Position numbers and translations under genes: made by a program. This document shows positions 51,440 through 60,270 of a stretch of DNA of 64,000 nt, one piece after another (the first letter of the stretch is position 1; every line of letters starts with the position of its first letter). This DNA comes from WRGT01 sp942493035 (lineage in GTDB: Bacteria > Spirochaetota > UBA4802 > UBA5550): assembly GCA_942493035.1 (NCBI GenBank), contig OW818666.1:1302001-1366000 (forward strand), read 5' to 3'. Below the pieces are notes generated by a model. It was given only the letters and a program-made list of their open reading frames with translations, searched no databases and was not told the origin of the DNA.

Positions 51440-53311
51440 ATGCTTAATCCATTAGTTGATACAAGGGATGTAAAATTTGTTTTATTTGAGCTTCTCGATG
51501 TAGACAAACTGACCAAATTCGAAGCTTATGCTGATTTTGATCACGATACATTCGATGCTACACTCGATCTTGCTGAGCAGATCTCTTACGATGTACTCTA
51601 TCCGACAGCAGAAGATGGAGACAAAAATCCTGCGAAATGGGATCCTGCAACAAAAGCTGTTACATTACCACCAACTTATAAGGCTGCATTAGACGCATAT
51701 TTTGAAGCAGGTTTCGGATCAATTTATGACAATCCTGAAATCGGCGGAATGGGAATGCCATTCTCAATTGCTATGGCTTCTATGGAATTCATAACAGCTG
51801 CAAACTATTCACTTTTCATGTATCCTGGTCTTTCACACGGTGCTATGGAGCTTGTTGAAGAGTACGGCACACACGAGCAGTGGGAAATGTATGGAGCTAA
51901 AATTCTTACCGGTGAGTGGGGCGGATCAATGTGTCTTACAGAGCCTGATGCAGGTTCAGATGTTGGAGCTCTCAAAACTAAAGCTGTTAAACAGGCTGAC
52001 GGTACATACAAAATCACAGGTCAGAAAATATTCATCTCCGGCGGAGAAAATAATTACTATGCTAATATGATTCACCCGGTTCTTGCAAGAATTGAAGGTG
52101 ACCCTAAAGGTACTAAAGGTATATCAATCTTCATCGTTCCTAAATTCCTTGTAAACAAAGACGGATCAATGGGCGCATTTAATGACGTTACCTGTACAGG
52201 TATTGAGCACAAAATGGGTATTCATGGTCAGGCAACATCACAGCTTGCATTCGGCGACAACGGAAACTGCGTCGGATATCTTCTTGGTGAAGAGCGTCAG
52301 GGTATGAAAATCATGTTCAAAATGATGAACATGGCTCGTATGGGTACTGCTCTTATGGGACAGGCAAATGCATCTGCCGCTTATATGCATGCTGTAACAT
52401 ACTCTAAAAACAGAATCCAGGGATGTGATGTAACTCAAATGCTTAATCCTGATGCACCTGGTATTCCAATTGCAAATCATCCAGACGTAAAAAGAATGCT
52501 TCTTTTCATGAAATCTCACCTTGAAGGACAGAGAGTTCTTATCAATTTGATGTACAATCAGTTCGACATTATCAGAGGTTCTAATAACGAAGATGATAAA
52601 AAAGAAGCTAATGCTCTTGTTGAAATTCTTACTCCGATATTAAAAGCGGGATGTACAGATAAAGGTCTTGAAATTGCTTCTACAGCGATGCAGACATACG
52701 GCGGATACGGATACTGCCGCGATTATCCCATCGTTCGTTACATGAGTGATGCTAAAATCCTTGCTATATGGGAAGGAACAAACGGTATCCAGGCTATGGA
52801 CCTTATGATGAGAAAAATTCTCATGAACAAAGAGCAGAAAAACTATGCTGCACTTAGAAAGAGAATGGACGAAACTGTTGCTAAAGCAAAAGGTATTGTT
52901 GATGAAAAATATCTTAATCTTTTTGATGCTGCTACAAAACAGCTTGATGAGCTTATAGAATTCTTCAAAAACCTTATGGCTACAGGAAAATTCCTCAACA
53001 TATTTGCACAGGCAACACCATTCCTTGATGCAATGTATGTTGTTGCTATTTCATGGGCACATATCTGGACTCTGACTGTTGCGCAGCCTAAACTTCAGGC
53101 AATAGTGGGAGATGCAAAAGGCGCTGACAGGGATAAAATAGTTGCTGATAATGCAGATGCGGCATTCTATACAGGAAAAGTTCTATCTTCACAGTTCTAC
53201 ATTGGAACTGAACTTCCTAAATTTTTCGGAAGAGCTCAGGCTATTCTGTTTAATGAAGCTGCTGTTGTTAAGGCTAGTCCTAATGTATTCACAGGCGCAC
53301 TTGCTGAATAA
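51440..53311 (+). CDS. Acyl-CoA dehydrogenase, DmdC-like branch
   Basis: 623-aa flavoprotein that oxidises an acyl-CoA thioester to the enoyl-CoA. Signature MCLTEPDAGSDVGALKTKA and the GGYGYCRDYPIVRYMSDAKILAIWEGTNGIQ stretch hold the FAD/substrate site and the catalytic Glu (IWEGTNGIQ). The length and extra C-terminal domain place it with the long ACADs, including DmdC-type 3-methylmercaptopropionyl-CoA dehydrogenases; the substrate is open. The frame extends upstream to 51368, but ATG 51440 has AAGGGGG at 5 nt. A terminator follows. Confidence 0.93.
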   Translation: MLNPLVDTRDVKFVLFELLDVDKLTKFEAYADFDHDTFDATLDLAEQISYDVLYPTAEDGDKNPAKWDPATKAVTLPPTYKAALDAYFEAGFGSIYDNPEIGGMGMPFSIAMASMEFITAANYSLFMYPGLSHGAMELVEEYGTHEQWEMYGAKILTGEWGGSMCLTEPDAGSDVGALKTKAVKQADGTYKITGQKIFISGGENNYYANMIHPVLARIEGDPKGTKGISIFIVPKFLVNKDGSMGAFNDVTCTGIEHKMGIHGQATSQLAFGDNGNCVGYLLGEERQGMKIMFKMMNMARMGTALMGQANASAAYMHAVTYSKNRIQGCDVTQMLNPDAPGIPIANHPDVKRMLLFMKSHLEGQRVLINLMYNQFDIIRGSNNEDDKKEANALVEILTPILKAGCTDKGLEIASTAMQTYGGYGYCRDYPIVRYMSDAKILAIWEGTNGIQAMDLMMRKILMNKEQKNYAALRKRMDETVAKAKGIVDEKYLNLFDAATKQLDELIEFFKNLMATGKFLNIFAQATPFLDAMYVVAISWAHIWTLTVAQPKLQAIVGDAKGADRDKIVADNADAAFYTGKVLSSQFYIGTELPKFFGRAQAILFNEAAVVKASPNVFTGALAE

Positions 53312-53336
53312 GAAAAAAGGTTTAACCGATATATTT

Positions 53337-53368
53337 AAAAGGCCGTCCTTATGGACGGCCTTTTTTTT
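53337..53368. terminator. Bidirectional terminator
   Basis: AAAAGGCCGTCC (53337-53348), loop TTAT, GGACGGCCTTTT (53353-53364) with flanking T-runs on both strands. It serves the acyl-CoA dehydrogenase (forward) and the zinc-ribbon lipoprotein gene (reverse). Confidence 0.92.
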
Positions 53369-53385
53369 AAACTAAATTTTATAAT

Positions 53386-54084
53386 TTATTTTTTAAGAGG
53401 CGCTCCGCATGCTTTACAGTTGAGTGCTGTTGCGATATTCAGTTCTCCGCAGTATGAACATTTGATCGGCTGTGCTGCTTCAGTTTTCTGTTTTTCAACT
53501 GCAGCTTTATCTGCGGCCACCTGCTCAACTTTCTTCTTCTCAAGATTTTCTCTCTCTTTTACCTTCGCAATAATTCTATCTAAATTTGAAGCTGCTGTTC
53601 TCAGATCAGAGAGCACAAGACCGGAAAGAGCATCGGCATCGGTTCTGCTGCTTATAACATTTTTTAATTTCATATCAGATTCGTAAATAGATCTTTCACC
53701 GTCTGCAATTACCTGATTTGAACTCATCATTTCGTTATATTCAAATTTTAAACCTCTGGCTTCTGTTGACTTTGTTCTGATTGCATATTTTAAAGTCTTT
53801 ATCTCTTTAAGATTTCTCATGAAAGTAATATTAAGGAGTCCATTAGCTTCAGCCATCTTCTGAATTTTCATTTTTTCATCAGCAACAGTTTGTGTTTCAT
53901 TCATTGCTGTTTCTGCTATTTTAATCTGTTCAGTTATAACATTTGCGAATGCGGGATATTCATATTTCAATTCGTTAGCTTCTCTGAGATTTACATCCCA
54001 TGATCGTTTTTCTGATTCAACTGTTTTTTTACATGATGCCAGGAATACAAAACTCAATACAAGAAGCAGAGCAATTTTTTTCAT
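53386..54084 (-). CDS. Lipoprotein with coiled coils and a C-terminal zinc ribbon
   Basis: 232 aa. Lipoprotein signal peptide 1-17, Cys18 (FLASC). The middle is long and helical (MKIQKMAEANGLLNITFMRNLKEIKTLKYAI; later KVKEREN with KK-rich helix). The C-terminus is a zinc ribbon, CSYCGELNIATALNCKACG: four Cys in two CX2C pairs. Zinc ribbons of this type are usually cytoplasmic, so a lipid-anchored exported one is unusual. It is a single-gene unit, sharing the terminator with the dehydrogenase gene. Confidence 0.75.
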   Translation of the reverse strand: MKKIALLLVLSFVFLASCKKTVESEKRSWDVNLREANELKYEYPAFANVITEQIKIAETAMNETQTVADEKMKIQKMAEANGLLNITFMRNLKEIKTLKYAIRTKSTEARGLKFEYNEMMSSNQVIADGERSIYESDMKLKNVISSRTDADALSGLVLSDLRTAASNLDRIIAKVKERENLEKKKVEQVAADKAAVEKQKTEAAQPIKCSYCGELNIATALNCKACGAPLKK

Positions 54085-54403
54085 AGTTAACCTCTTTTAA
54101 AATAATATTTAACTTAATTTATTAAGCGGAATGTGTTTCAATAATAATGAATCATCAAAATAAAAACAAGATAAAATTCGTATATTATCAATCGGGCGTT
54201 TGTAAAGATTTACTAAGATATAACAGGTAGGACTTTCTGATGTTTATACAACGGGGTTTCCGGAGGATTTTACGAGGGAAAATGTAATTTATTATAACTA
54301 GCTTATAGTTATACAAACTACCTTGAACGCTGGGCGGGGAATCTAAAATGACCAGTAAAAATTACAAATTAAGGATAAATTAAGGAATAATATCTAATAA
54401 TTA
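54085..54403. other. Intergenic region, no gene seen
   Basis: About 320 bp, AT-rich, between divergent genes. I see no ORF with a ribosome site, no palindrome of note and no RNA gene. The TetR promoter lies at its right edge. Confidence 0.5.
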
Positions 54404-54463
54404 TTGACTTTTGAAAAGAATCGAGCTTTAATGAATAAATGAATATATCATTCATTTATTCAT
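54404..54463 (+). promoter_or_regulatory. TetR promoter with overlapping palindromic operator
   Basis: TTGACT (54404-54409), a 17-nt spacer and TTTAAT (54427-54432) form a strong promoter. ATGAATAAATGAAT (54431-54444) and ATTCATTTATTCAT (54450-54463) are perfect 14-bp inverted arms around ATATC; they overlap the -10 box and reach to 3 nt before the TetR start codon. This is the geometry of an autoregulatory TetR operator. Confidence 0.75.
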
Positions 54464-54466
54464 ATT

Positions 54467-55048
54467 ATGAAAAGAGAAGCTAAAAAAGAAGAAATCTACC
54501 GTGTGGCGCTGAAAACATTTGCAGAATATGGATTCAGAAAAACCACAATTGAAGATATTGCAGCAGCGCTGGGCGTTGCCAACAGTACTCTGTATCTTTA
54601 CGCGGAGAATAAAAAAATATTGTACCATCAGGCTGTTGCCTGGGGTTTTGGAGTCTGGCAGTCCCGCGTAAAAGCTGCTGTTTCACAAGCTGAAGGACCT
54701 TTGCAGAAACTTGAAGTAATATCACGTAAAGCTTATGAATATCTCGATGAAGATAAATCTCTCCGGGGCATACTTGAAAAAGATCCCGAACTGTTTCCGT
54801 TTTTTCCCTCAAAAGACCCATTTTCGGATATAAATAATGAATCAATAGTGATGTTGAAAGAGATACTTAATGACGGGGTCAGAGCAGGTCTGTTCGAAAT
54901 TCCCGATATTGATGCCACTGCAGGATTTATGTTTTCAATTTATGTGATGTTTATCCAGCAGACCTATATCTCACATGAAGGGAATGAAACCGGCTATATC
55001 TTTGAAAATGCTATAAAGCTTATTACGAGAGGTTTGTTGAAACATTAA
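54467..55048 (+). CDS. TetR/AcrR-family transcriptional repressor
   Basis: 193 aa. N-terminal HTH KKEEIYRVALKTFAEYGFRKTTIEDIAAALGVANSTLYLYAENKKILYHQAV (about 6-57) is canonical; the C-terminal helical ligand domain is variable. It likely represses the SCP2 and M24 genes downstream and itself through the 33-bp palindrome just upstream. There is no Shine-Dalgarno sequence before ATG 54467 because the palindrome occupies that position; the start is fixed by the HTH. A GC hairpin separates it from SCP2. Confidence 0.88.
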   Translation: MKREAKKEEIYRVALKTFAEYGFRKTTIEDIAAALGVANSTLYLYAENKKILYHQAVAWGFGVWQSRVKAAVSQAEGPLQKLEVISRKAYEYLDEDKSLRGILEKDPELFPFFPSKDPFSDINNESIVMLKEILNDGVRAGLFEIPDIDATAGFMFSIYVMFIQQTYISHEGNETGYIFENAIKLITRGLLKH

Positions 55049-55057
55049 TGTAATCTG

Positions 55058-55085
55058 TCCGGACGGCACGGCAATGCCGTCCGGA
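55058..55085 (+). terminator. Hairpin between tetR and the SCP2 gene
   Basis: TCCGGACGGCA (55058-55068) and TGCCGTCCGGA (55075-55085) pair perfectly (11 bp) around a 6-nt loop. It has no U-run; it may attenuate read-through or stabilise the transcript of the following genes. Confidence 0.5.
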
Positions 55086-55112
55086 AGAAAATAAAAGCTG
55101 CAGGAGGACCAT

Positions 55113-55514
55113 ATGTCTGACACATATGAATATTTAAGCACCGAATGGCGTGATGAAGCACTTCGGAGACTTCAGGCTGAACTCCCGCCTGAAAAAATGA
55201 ATAATATCACAACATCAATGTCAAACATTTTTAAAAACTGCCCTGGTGACGCGGAAAAATTTCTTATGATTGAATGCTTGGATGGAAAAGTTATCCGTGT
55301 CGAAACCGGTGACGGTATTGCTCCCGATGCGGAATTTAAAATTTCCGGAGATTATGAAACTTTCGCAAAAATTTCCCGTGCTGAACTCGGATCTCAGAAA
55401 GCTCTATTTACCGGCAAATTGAAGCTGAAAGGAAACATGGCAAAAGCTCTGAAGCTGGCATCTCTGGCGGACAGAATTAACAAAGTATTGTCTCAGATTC
55501 CGACAAGGTATTAA
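55113..55514 (+). CDS. SCP2 sterol-binding-domain protein
   Basis: 133 aa, a single SCP2-type fold: IFKNCPGDAEKFLMIECLDGKVIRVETGDGIAPDAEFKISGDYETFAKISRAELGSQKALFTGKLKLKGNMAKALKLASLADRI, in which FKISGDYETFAKI and LFTGKLKLKGNM are the family core. Such proteins bind lipids or fatty acyl chains. An AGGAGG ribosome site lies before the start. The M24 gene follows 10 nt later. Together with the TetR gene this is a three-gene lipid-related cluster. Confidence 0.88.
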   Translation: MSDTYEYLSTEWRDEALRRLQAELPPEKMNNITTSMSNIFKNCPGDAEKFLMIECLDGKVIRVETGDGIAPDAEFKISGDYETFAKISRAELGSQKALFTGKLKLKGNMAKALKLASLADRINKVLSQIPTRY

Positions 55515-55524
55515 GGAGGATGAT

Positions 55525-56748
55525 ATGACAAGAATATTGAATCCGAAAGATCCATATTATATCGACAATCCCGGACGTGTAAAATCTATCCAGAAGGAGA
55601 TGCATGCAAGGGGGATTGATGTTTACCTCGGTTCTCGTGTACGTACAATGAGTTTTATTCTTGATGCATTCTGTCCATGGAGAAGCTATGTTGTGATACC
55701 TTCTGAAGGTGAACCGACTGTTTTTACTTTTGTTATTGATGCAATAAGACTTGGAGATGAGACGTGGCTTGACGAGGATCATGTACGGGCATATGCGCCC
55801 ATGGGCGGTATGGATCAGATATCCGCTGTTACAGATTTTATAAAAGAGGATCTTGGTGTAACTAAAGGCCGCATTGCCTACGAAGATGGAATATCCACTT
55901 ATACTGCAGAAGGTAATCTTACACACTGGGAGTTTACAAAGTTCAGCGAAGCATTGCCGGGATTTGAGTGGATTAACGCTCATGACATTATAGATTCAAT
56001 TTCAATTATTAAAGATCGCGGTACTATTGAACGATTCAGAAAGGCTTCACTTATTGTTGATGAAGGCCACAAGGCGGCAAGGGCTGCTCTTGAAAATGGC
56101 GGATACAAAGGGATGACCGAAACTGTAATTGCCGGTATTGCAGCACTCGCAATGCGTAAAGCAGGGAGTGTCTCAGAATGGAATTTTGCCGGCCTCAATG
56201 AAATATCCAGCGGTTACAGAACCGGTCTTGGAGCCTGTACCCCTCCGACTAGTAGAGAGATTAAAGCCGGGGAACCGTTGATGCTCGATTTTCACTCCAT
56301 GTTTCAACTTGCACTGGGGGATCATTCACATAATTATCTCATAGGACCTGCAACTCCGCGGCAGAGATGGCATGCGGATAATTTCGTAGCCCTAGTGCAG
56401 ACAGTGCTGGATAACTACCGTGCAGGCGTATCTCCATCATCACTCGCCGAGGTAATGATGGAGTGTGCAGAATCACGGGGATGCGCCGATTTTACAGTTC
56501 CAGGCTGTGAGCATGGTATAGGACTTTTCGGAGACGAGTGGAGAATCGGTGCAACTGCTGACGGACCAATCCCGTACTGGACGGACCCGGATCACATATA
56601 TAGAGAAAATGAAATGGTTGTATGTGCAATGCAGTATGCAAGCCCGTCAGAGGGTATCGGATTCCGTTATGAAAACGATATTCTGATTCTAAAATATGGA
56701 TGTGAAGTCATGTCTAAGTTTCCTCTAGCAATAGAGGAGATATTTTAA
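55525..56748 (+). CDS. M24-family (creatinase/aminopeptidase P-like) protein lacking one metal ligand
   Basis: 407 aa: N-terminal creatinase-type domain (about 1-155), then the pita-bread M24 domain. Metal positions map to Asp255 (PLMLDFHSMF), Asp266 (ALGDHSH), His330 (CEHGIG) and Glu383 (RYENDILIL). Where the fourth ligand Glu should be, 14 residues before Glu383, the residue is Met369 (VVCAMQYASPS). The protein may therefore be a non-metal creatinase-like hydrolase or a lyase such as DddP-type, rather than an aminopeptidase. Start ATG 55525 with AAGGAGG. It is co-transcribed with SCP2. Confidence 0.85.
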   Translation: MTRILNPKDPYYIDNPGRVKSIQKEMHARGIDVYLGSRVRTMSFILDAFCPWRSYVVIPSEGEPTVFTFVIDAIRLGDETWLDEDHVRAYAPMGGMDQISAVTDFIKEDLGVTKGRIAYEDGISTYTAEGNLTHWEFTKFSEALPGFEWINAHDIIDSISIIKDRGTIERFRKASLIVDEGHKAARAALENGGYKGMTETVIAGIAALAMRKAGSVSEWNFAGLNEISSGYRTGLGACTPPTSREIKAGEPLMLDFHSMFQLALGDHSHNYLIGPATPRQRWHADNFVALVQTVLDNYRAGVSPSSLAEVMMECAESRGCADFTVPGCEHGIGLFGDEWRIGATADGPIPYWTDPDHIYRENEMVVCAMQYASPSEGIGFRYENDILILKYGCEVMSKFPLAIEEIF

Positions 56749-57010
56749 AATAAATGGTTGAATCAGAGGTTCCGTAATACGGAACCTCTGATCTCAAAAT
56801 TACGCCCATTTTTTGCTGAGCGCTGCAGGAGATCGAGAGTAGAAAAGTTAACTTTTTAAAAACTAACGATAAAACTCTTTATTCGGAAATTCTACTAATG
56901 GATTTATCGAAAAAATCGTTTGAATTACGCAGAACCGGTTTTTCATTGACAGAATCGCTTCGCTGTGCTATTAAATTGTAATCTTTTTCACTGAAAGAGG
57001 ACAATTTTAT
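56749..57010. other. Intergenic region between the M24 and chemoreceptor genes
   Basis: 262 bp. Contains one strong hairpin (56762-56792), otherwise AT-rich sequence with no ORF. The AAAGAGGA just before 57011 is the ribosome site of the chemoreceptor gene. Confidence 0.5.
56762..56792 (+). terminator. Hairpin downstream of the M24 gene
   Basis: ATCAGAGGTTCCGT (56762-56775) and ACGGAACCTCTGAT (56779-56792), perfect 14-bp stem, AAT loop, starting 13 nt after the stop. No U-run follows, so termination may need Rho; it also may stabilise the mRNA. Confidence 0.55.
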
Positions 57011-59143
57011 ATGAATTCATTCACAACTGTTAAACAGTTTGTTAAGCTCGCATCAATCGTTATACTTTCAAATATGTCCGCATATGCAATAATCTTTATA
57101 ATCTCCTATCCGGTATTTCAGGATAAAAGACTTCTTGTACTTCTTGGAATCATGCTGAGTTCCGGATTTATATTTATAATTATTTACTATCTATATAGAG
57201 TAACAAGAGTTCTGAAAAATATTAAACAACTTAATACTGCCGATTCAGCACTTATGGAAACAATACATCGGCAGTTTATGGAATTTCCTCAGCACACATT
57301 AATAGCGAATTTAATACTTCTGTGGTATATGCTCTTACCATCTTTTATAATTATGTACTTTTACATGGGATATACGAATATCTATTATCATTTCTACATT
57401 CTCTTCCTCTGTACTTTTGTTTTCCTTTTCTTCGGATACAATGCGATGTCAGTCTGGTACGAGAAGACTTACCCCTTAGGTAGATTTGGTATACCTGTTG
57501 CAGTCCAGAGGCTTGGAAATAAAATAAACTCAATTCTGACACCACTTGTGCTTCTTGCTTCTGTTGCTATCATTGTGATAGTTTTCAATATAAATAAGAA
57601 ATTCTATACTGAATTAATTGACGGGCATGTTAAAAAAAGTCTTTATCCGGCTCAGATTAATATTGATTCAGACGGGAGTGATGCAGAACTTCTCAGGATA
57701 AACGAAGGCAGTACTTTTGTCACTGATTTAAATGGTGTGGTATTAGTCTCAGAAAAACAGGGTGAAGCAAGGAAAAGTATTAAAGATATTATTGTTAGAG
57801 GAGACTCTGCAGTGTATCTTTATAACAATTCAGTCAATCTGATTACTGTAGCAAATGATACAAGTATTCATAAAATTGAAGGGGTTTATGATTCACGCCC
57901 TGTAGTCATGTATGTTTACAAATCATTAAAGACAGGACGGATTCTTGTAAATTATTTTTATGAACATGAACTATATAAACCATTATATTTAAGTATTTTT
58001 ATTTTAGCTGTTTCGCTTTATCTCATAAATTTTATTATCTGGTTTATTACAAATAGAAAGCTCAACCATATCTCCAATCCTATAGATAATATTATGCCAG
58101 CCATAACACTGGCTTCAAAAGGTGATCTGACACAAATGATAAAGGTGGTTAAATCAAGGGATATTCTTGAAGATTTTACCAGGATCTTTATAACCTTTAC
58201 CGGAAATGTCAGAACTTTTATGCTGAAGTCTAAAGAACTTACCGGAAGCCTTCTTGAACTCTCAACAGCAATTGAAGATACTGGAAATTTTATCAAACAC
58301 TCATCTTCTGAAAATGCAGAAATGCTGAAAGATTCCACAACTCTTGTAGCCGGATTCTCCCAGTCGTTTTCAGAAATTGCAGATGTATCTCAGATTCAGT
58401 ACACACGGGTTAAGGATTATGAGGTTACTATCAACTCGCTTAATGATTCAATGCAGACAGTTTCAAACAGCGCTTTAAATGTTGTTGATTCCATGAAACG
58501 TGTTGAGACAGGAGCAGAGGAGGGTGCAGCTCTTGTTGAGAATACATTCCAGGGGATGCAGAACATTGAAAATTTTTATGAGCGGATAAACAATGTAATT
58601 CAGCTTATTTCGGATATCGCAGATCAGGTAAACCTGCTTTCATTAAATGCTTCTATCGAGGCGGCCCGTGCAGGTGAATACGGCCGCGGGTTTGCCGTTG
58701 TTGCAGAAGAGATTTCAAAGCTTGCTGATAAAACAGGTTCGTCTGTTAAAGAGATCTCGGATCTGATTAATGTCGGTAATGTGGAAGTAAAAAGCAATAA
58801 GGAGAAGGTACTTCACATGAAAAGTTCATTCGGACAGATTATGGAAAGGATTACCGAGGCAGCTGCGAATATTAACGGATTTATACTGATGATAAATGAT
58901 AGAGTAAAAGAGAGTCTGGAGATAAAAGAGAGCATTAAATCTATCAGCGAACTTTCGAAAAGTATGTCAGAATCCACCGGGAAGGAGATTCAGAATACTG
59001 CCAGTGTAAGCGATACAATTAACAGCACTAACGCAGCAGTTCAGGACTTTGTCGTTAAATCTGAAAGACTAACAGGGCTATCTGGTGAGCTGAAGCAGAT
59101 GGCAAAATCTCTTGATGAATCACTTAACATGTATAAAATATGA
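57011..59143 (+). CDS. Methyl-accepting chemotaxis-type protein with multi-helix N-terminus
   Basis: 710 aa. Six hydrophobic helices are visible: four in the first 155 residues, then two bracketing an extracytoplasmic sensor region (about 200-315). A HAMP-like linker (NRKLNHISNPIDNIMPAITLASKGDLT) follows, and the signalling domain carries the conserved hairpin tip DQVNLLSLNASIEAARAGEYGRGFAVVAEEISKLAD (about 540-575). There is no CheR-binding pentapeptide at the C-terminus. The four-helix N-terminal block resembles a MASE-type membrane sensor, rare in chemoreceptors. Not linked to che genes here. Confidence 0.9.
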   Translation: MNSFTTVKQFVKLASIVILSNMSAYAIIFIISYPVFQDKRLLVLLGIMLSSGFIFIIIYYLYRVTRVLKNIKQLNTADSALMETIHRQFMEFPQHTLIANLILLWYMLLPSFIIMYFYMGYTNIYYHFYILFLCTFVFLFFGYNAMSVWYEKTYPLGRFGIPVAVQRLGNKINSILTPLVLLASVAIIVIVFNINKKFYTELIDGHVKKSLYPAQINIDSDGSDAELLRINEGSTFVTDLNGVVLVSEKQGEARKSIKDIIVRGDSAVYLYNNSVNLITVANDTSIHKIEGVYDSRPVVMYVYKSLKTGRILVNYFYEHELYKPLYLSIFILAVSLYLINFIIWFITNRKLNHISNPIDNIMPAITLASKGDLTQMIKVVKSRDILEDFTRIFITFTGNVRTFMLKSKELTGSLLELSTAIEDTGNFIKHSSSENAEMLKDSTTLVAGFSQSFSEIADVSQIQYTRVKDYEVTINSLNDSMQTVSNSALNVVDSMKRVETGAEEGAALVENTFQGMQNIENFYERINNVIQLISDIADQVNLLSLNASIEAARAGEYGRGFAVVAEEISKLADKTGSSVKEISDLINVGNVEVKSNKEKVLHMKSSFGQIMERITEAAANINGFILMINDRVKESLEIKESIKSISELSKSMSESTGKEIQNTASVSDTINSTNAAVQDFVVKSERLTGLSGELKQMAKSLDESLNMYKI

Positions 59144-59273
59144 TTGCCTGATGATAGATATACGTTTGTTTTTAGTGAAAAACGCCATGAATAATCGTCT
59201 CTCTTTTTTAAGATTTGACAACAAAACGCTGTAATGGACTTTTGTAATAAGTAAAATATTATCAGGAAATAGC

Positions 59274-59501
59274 ATGACTGAACAAAATCCCCGTAAGCTG
59301 CTTGAGGGGAAAACCCTTGAAATGATTCTAAACAGGCTTGTAGATCATTACGGATGGGATGAGCTTGGTGAAAGAATCAGAATACGCTGCTTTAATTTTG
59401 ATCCGGGAATTAAGTCAAGCCTGACTTTTCTTAGAAAGACCCCCTGGGCAAGAGAAAAGGTTGAAAAATTGTATCTGAAACTGGAATCAGAGAAAAAATG
59501 A
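59274..59501 (+). CDS. VF530/DUF2132 family protein
   Basis: 75 aa: PRKLLEGKTLEMILNRLVDHYGWDELGERIRIRCFNFDPGIKSSLTFLRKTPWAREKVEKLYLK matches the DUF2132 (VF530) family, small proteins suggested to bind DNA. Function is unknown. It has an AGGAAAT ribosome site and begins a set of small, loosely spaced genes leading to the helicase. Confidence 0.87.
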   Translation: MTEQNPRKLLEGKTLEMILNRLVDHYGWDELGERIRIRCFNFDPGIKSSLTFLRKTPWAREKVEKLYLKLESEKK

Positions 59502-59549
59502 AAATTATCCTCAAATTAATACTGCTGAATATATTATACCTGCCGTTTC

Positions 59550-60230
59550 ATGAAAACAGAAATGAATAGCCAGAGCAGAATAGTAACTCCTGGGAAAAGC
59601 AATACTTTTATTGGTGAGAAGGGCGAGATCCTTACCCCTCCTGCTGACTGGAGCTTTTTCCCTGCAGGTGATGCGGGTATTACCAGAAAGATAACTTCAG
59701 CGGGAATTTACTGGCGTGTGCAGATTAAAATCGGCAGACGCCTAATATCCAAAGGTGTATGGGCGCCGTCAGAAACTATTGAAAAGGCGAAACTTGAGGT
59801 CGAGACTGTAAGGGAGACCCCGTCGTACAAAAGGAAAATAGAAAGCAGCCGGAATTTACGTGAAAAAAAACAGGCTTTATATGAAACAGATTTTCTTGAT
59901 TCGGTAAAGAACTTTCTCTCATTCAGTCCGTGCTACAAAGAACTGGAAAATAAACTGGCCGAAGCGGTAACACTGCATGCGGTGCCTGTTGGGAGCGGTA
60001 CTGTCGCACGTACAGCAATGATCCCCATTGAAGAACGTGCCGCCAAAGCTGTAATAGCATGGATGAGACACAAGACCACTGCTTACGATTCCATGATAAT
60101 TCCAAAAATAAAAGGGAAGAGACGGGAAACAAGAAGAATACTGGCACAGCGTTCGTCAGAGATACTTGAATCGTACCGGAAAGGTTCAGCTGTTCCGGAA
60201 AACTGTCCTCTGAAAAAAGCTTTTAATTGA
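59550..60230 (+). CDS. DUF2293-domain protein
   Basis: 226 aa. C-terminal half has the DUF2293 pattern VTLHAVPVGSGTVARTAMIPIEERAAKAVIAWMRHKTTAYDSMIIPKIKGKRRETRRILAQRS. The N-terminal half (PPADWSFFPAGDAGITRKITSAGIYWRVQIKIGRRLISKGVWAP) is a DUF2293 N-terminal-type region. The domain is basic and probably binds nucleic acid; the role is not known. A second ATG at 59562 is possible. Neither start has a clear ribosome site. Confidence 0.8.
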   Translation: MKTEMNSQSRIVTPGKSNTFIGEKGEILTPPADWSFFPAGDAGITRKITSAGIYWRVQIKIGRRLISKGVWAPSETIEKAKLEVETVRETPSYKRKIESSRNLREKKQALYETDFLDSVKNFLSFSPCYKELENKLAEAVTLHAVPVGSGTVARTAMIPIEERAAKAVIAWMRHKTTAYDSMIIPKIKGKRRETRRILAQRSSEILESYRKGSAVPENCPLKKAFN

Positions 60231-60270
60231 AAAATACTAAAAAATCAGATATTCTAAATTATCAGGAGAC

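Noticed and set aside
51368..56748. A DMSP degradation locus (DmdC-like dehydrogenase plus M24/DddP-like protein)
   Set aside because: The genes are on separate transcripts, no other dmd or ddd gene is present, and both families are broad. Not supported beyond family resemblance.
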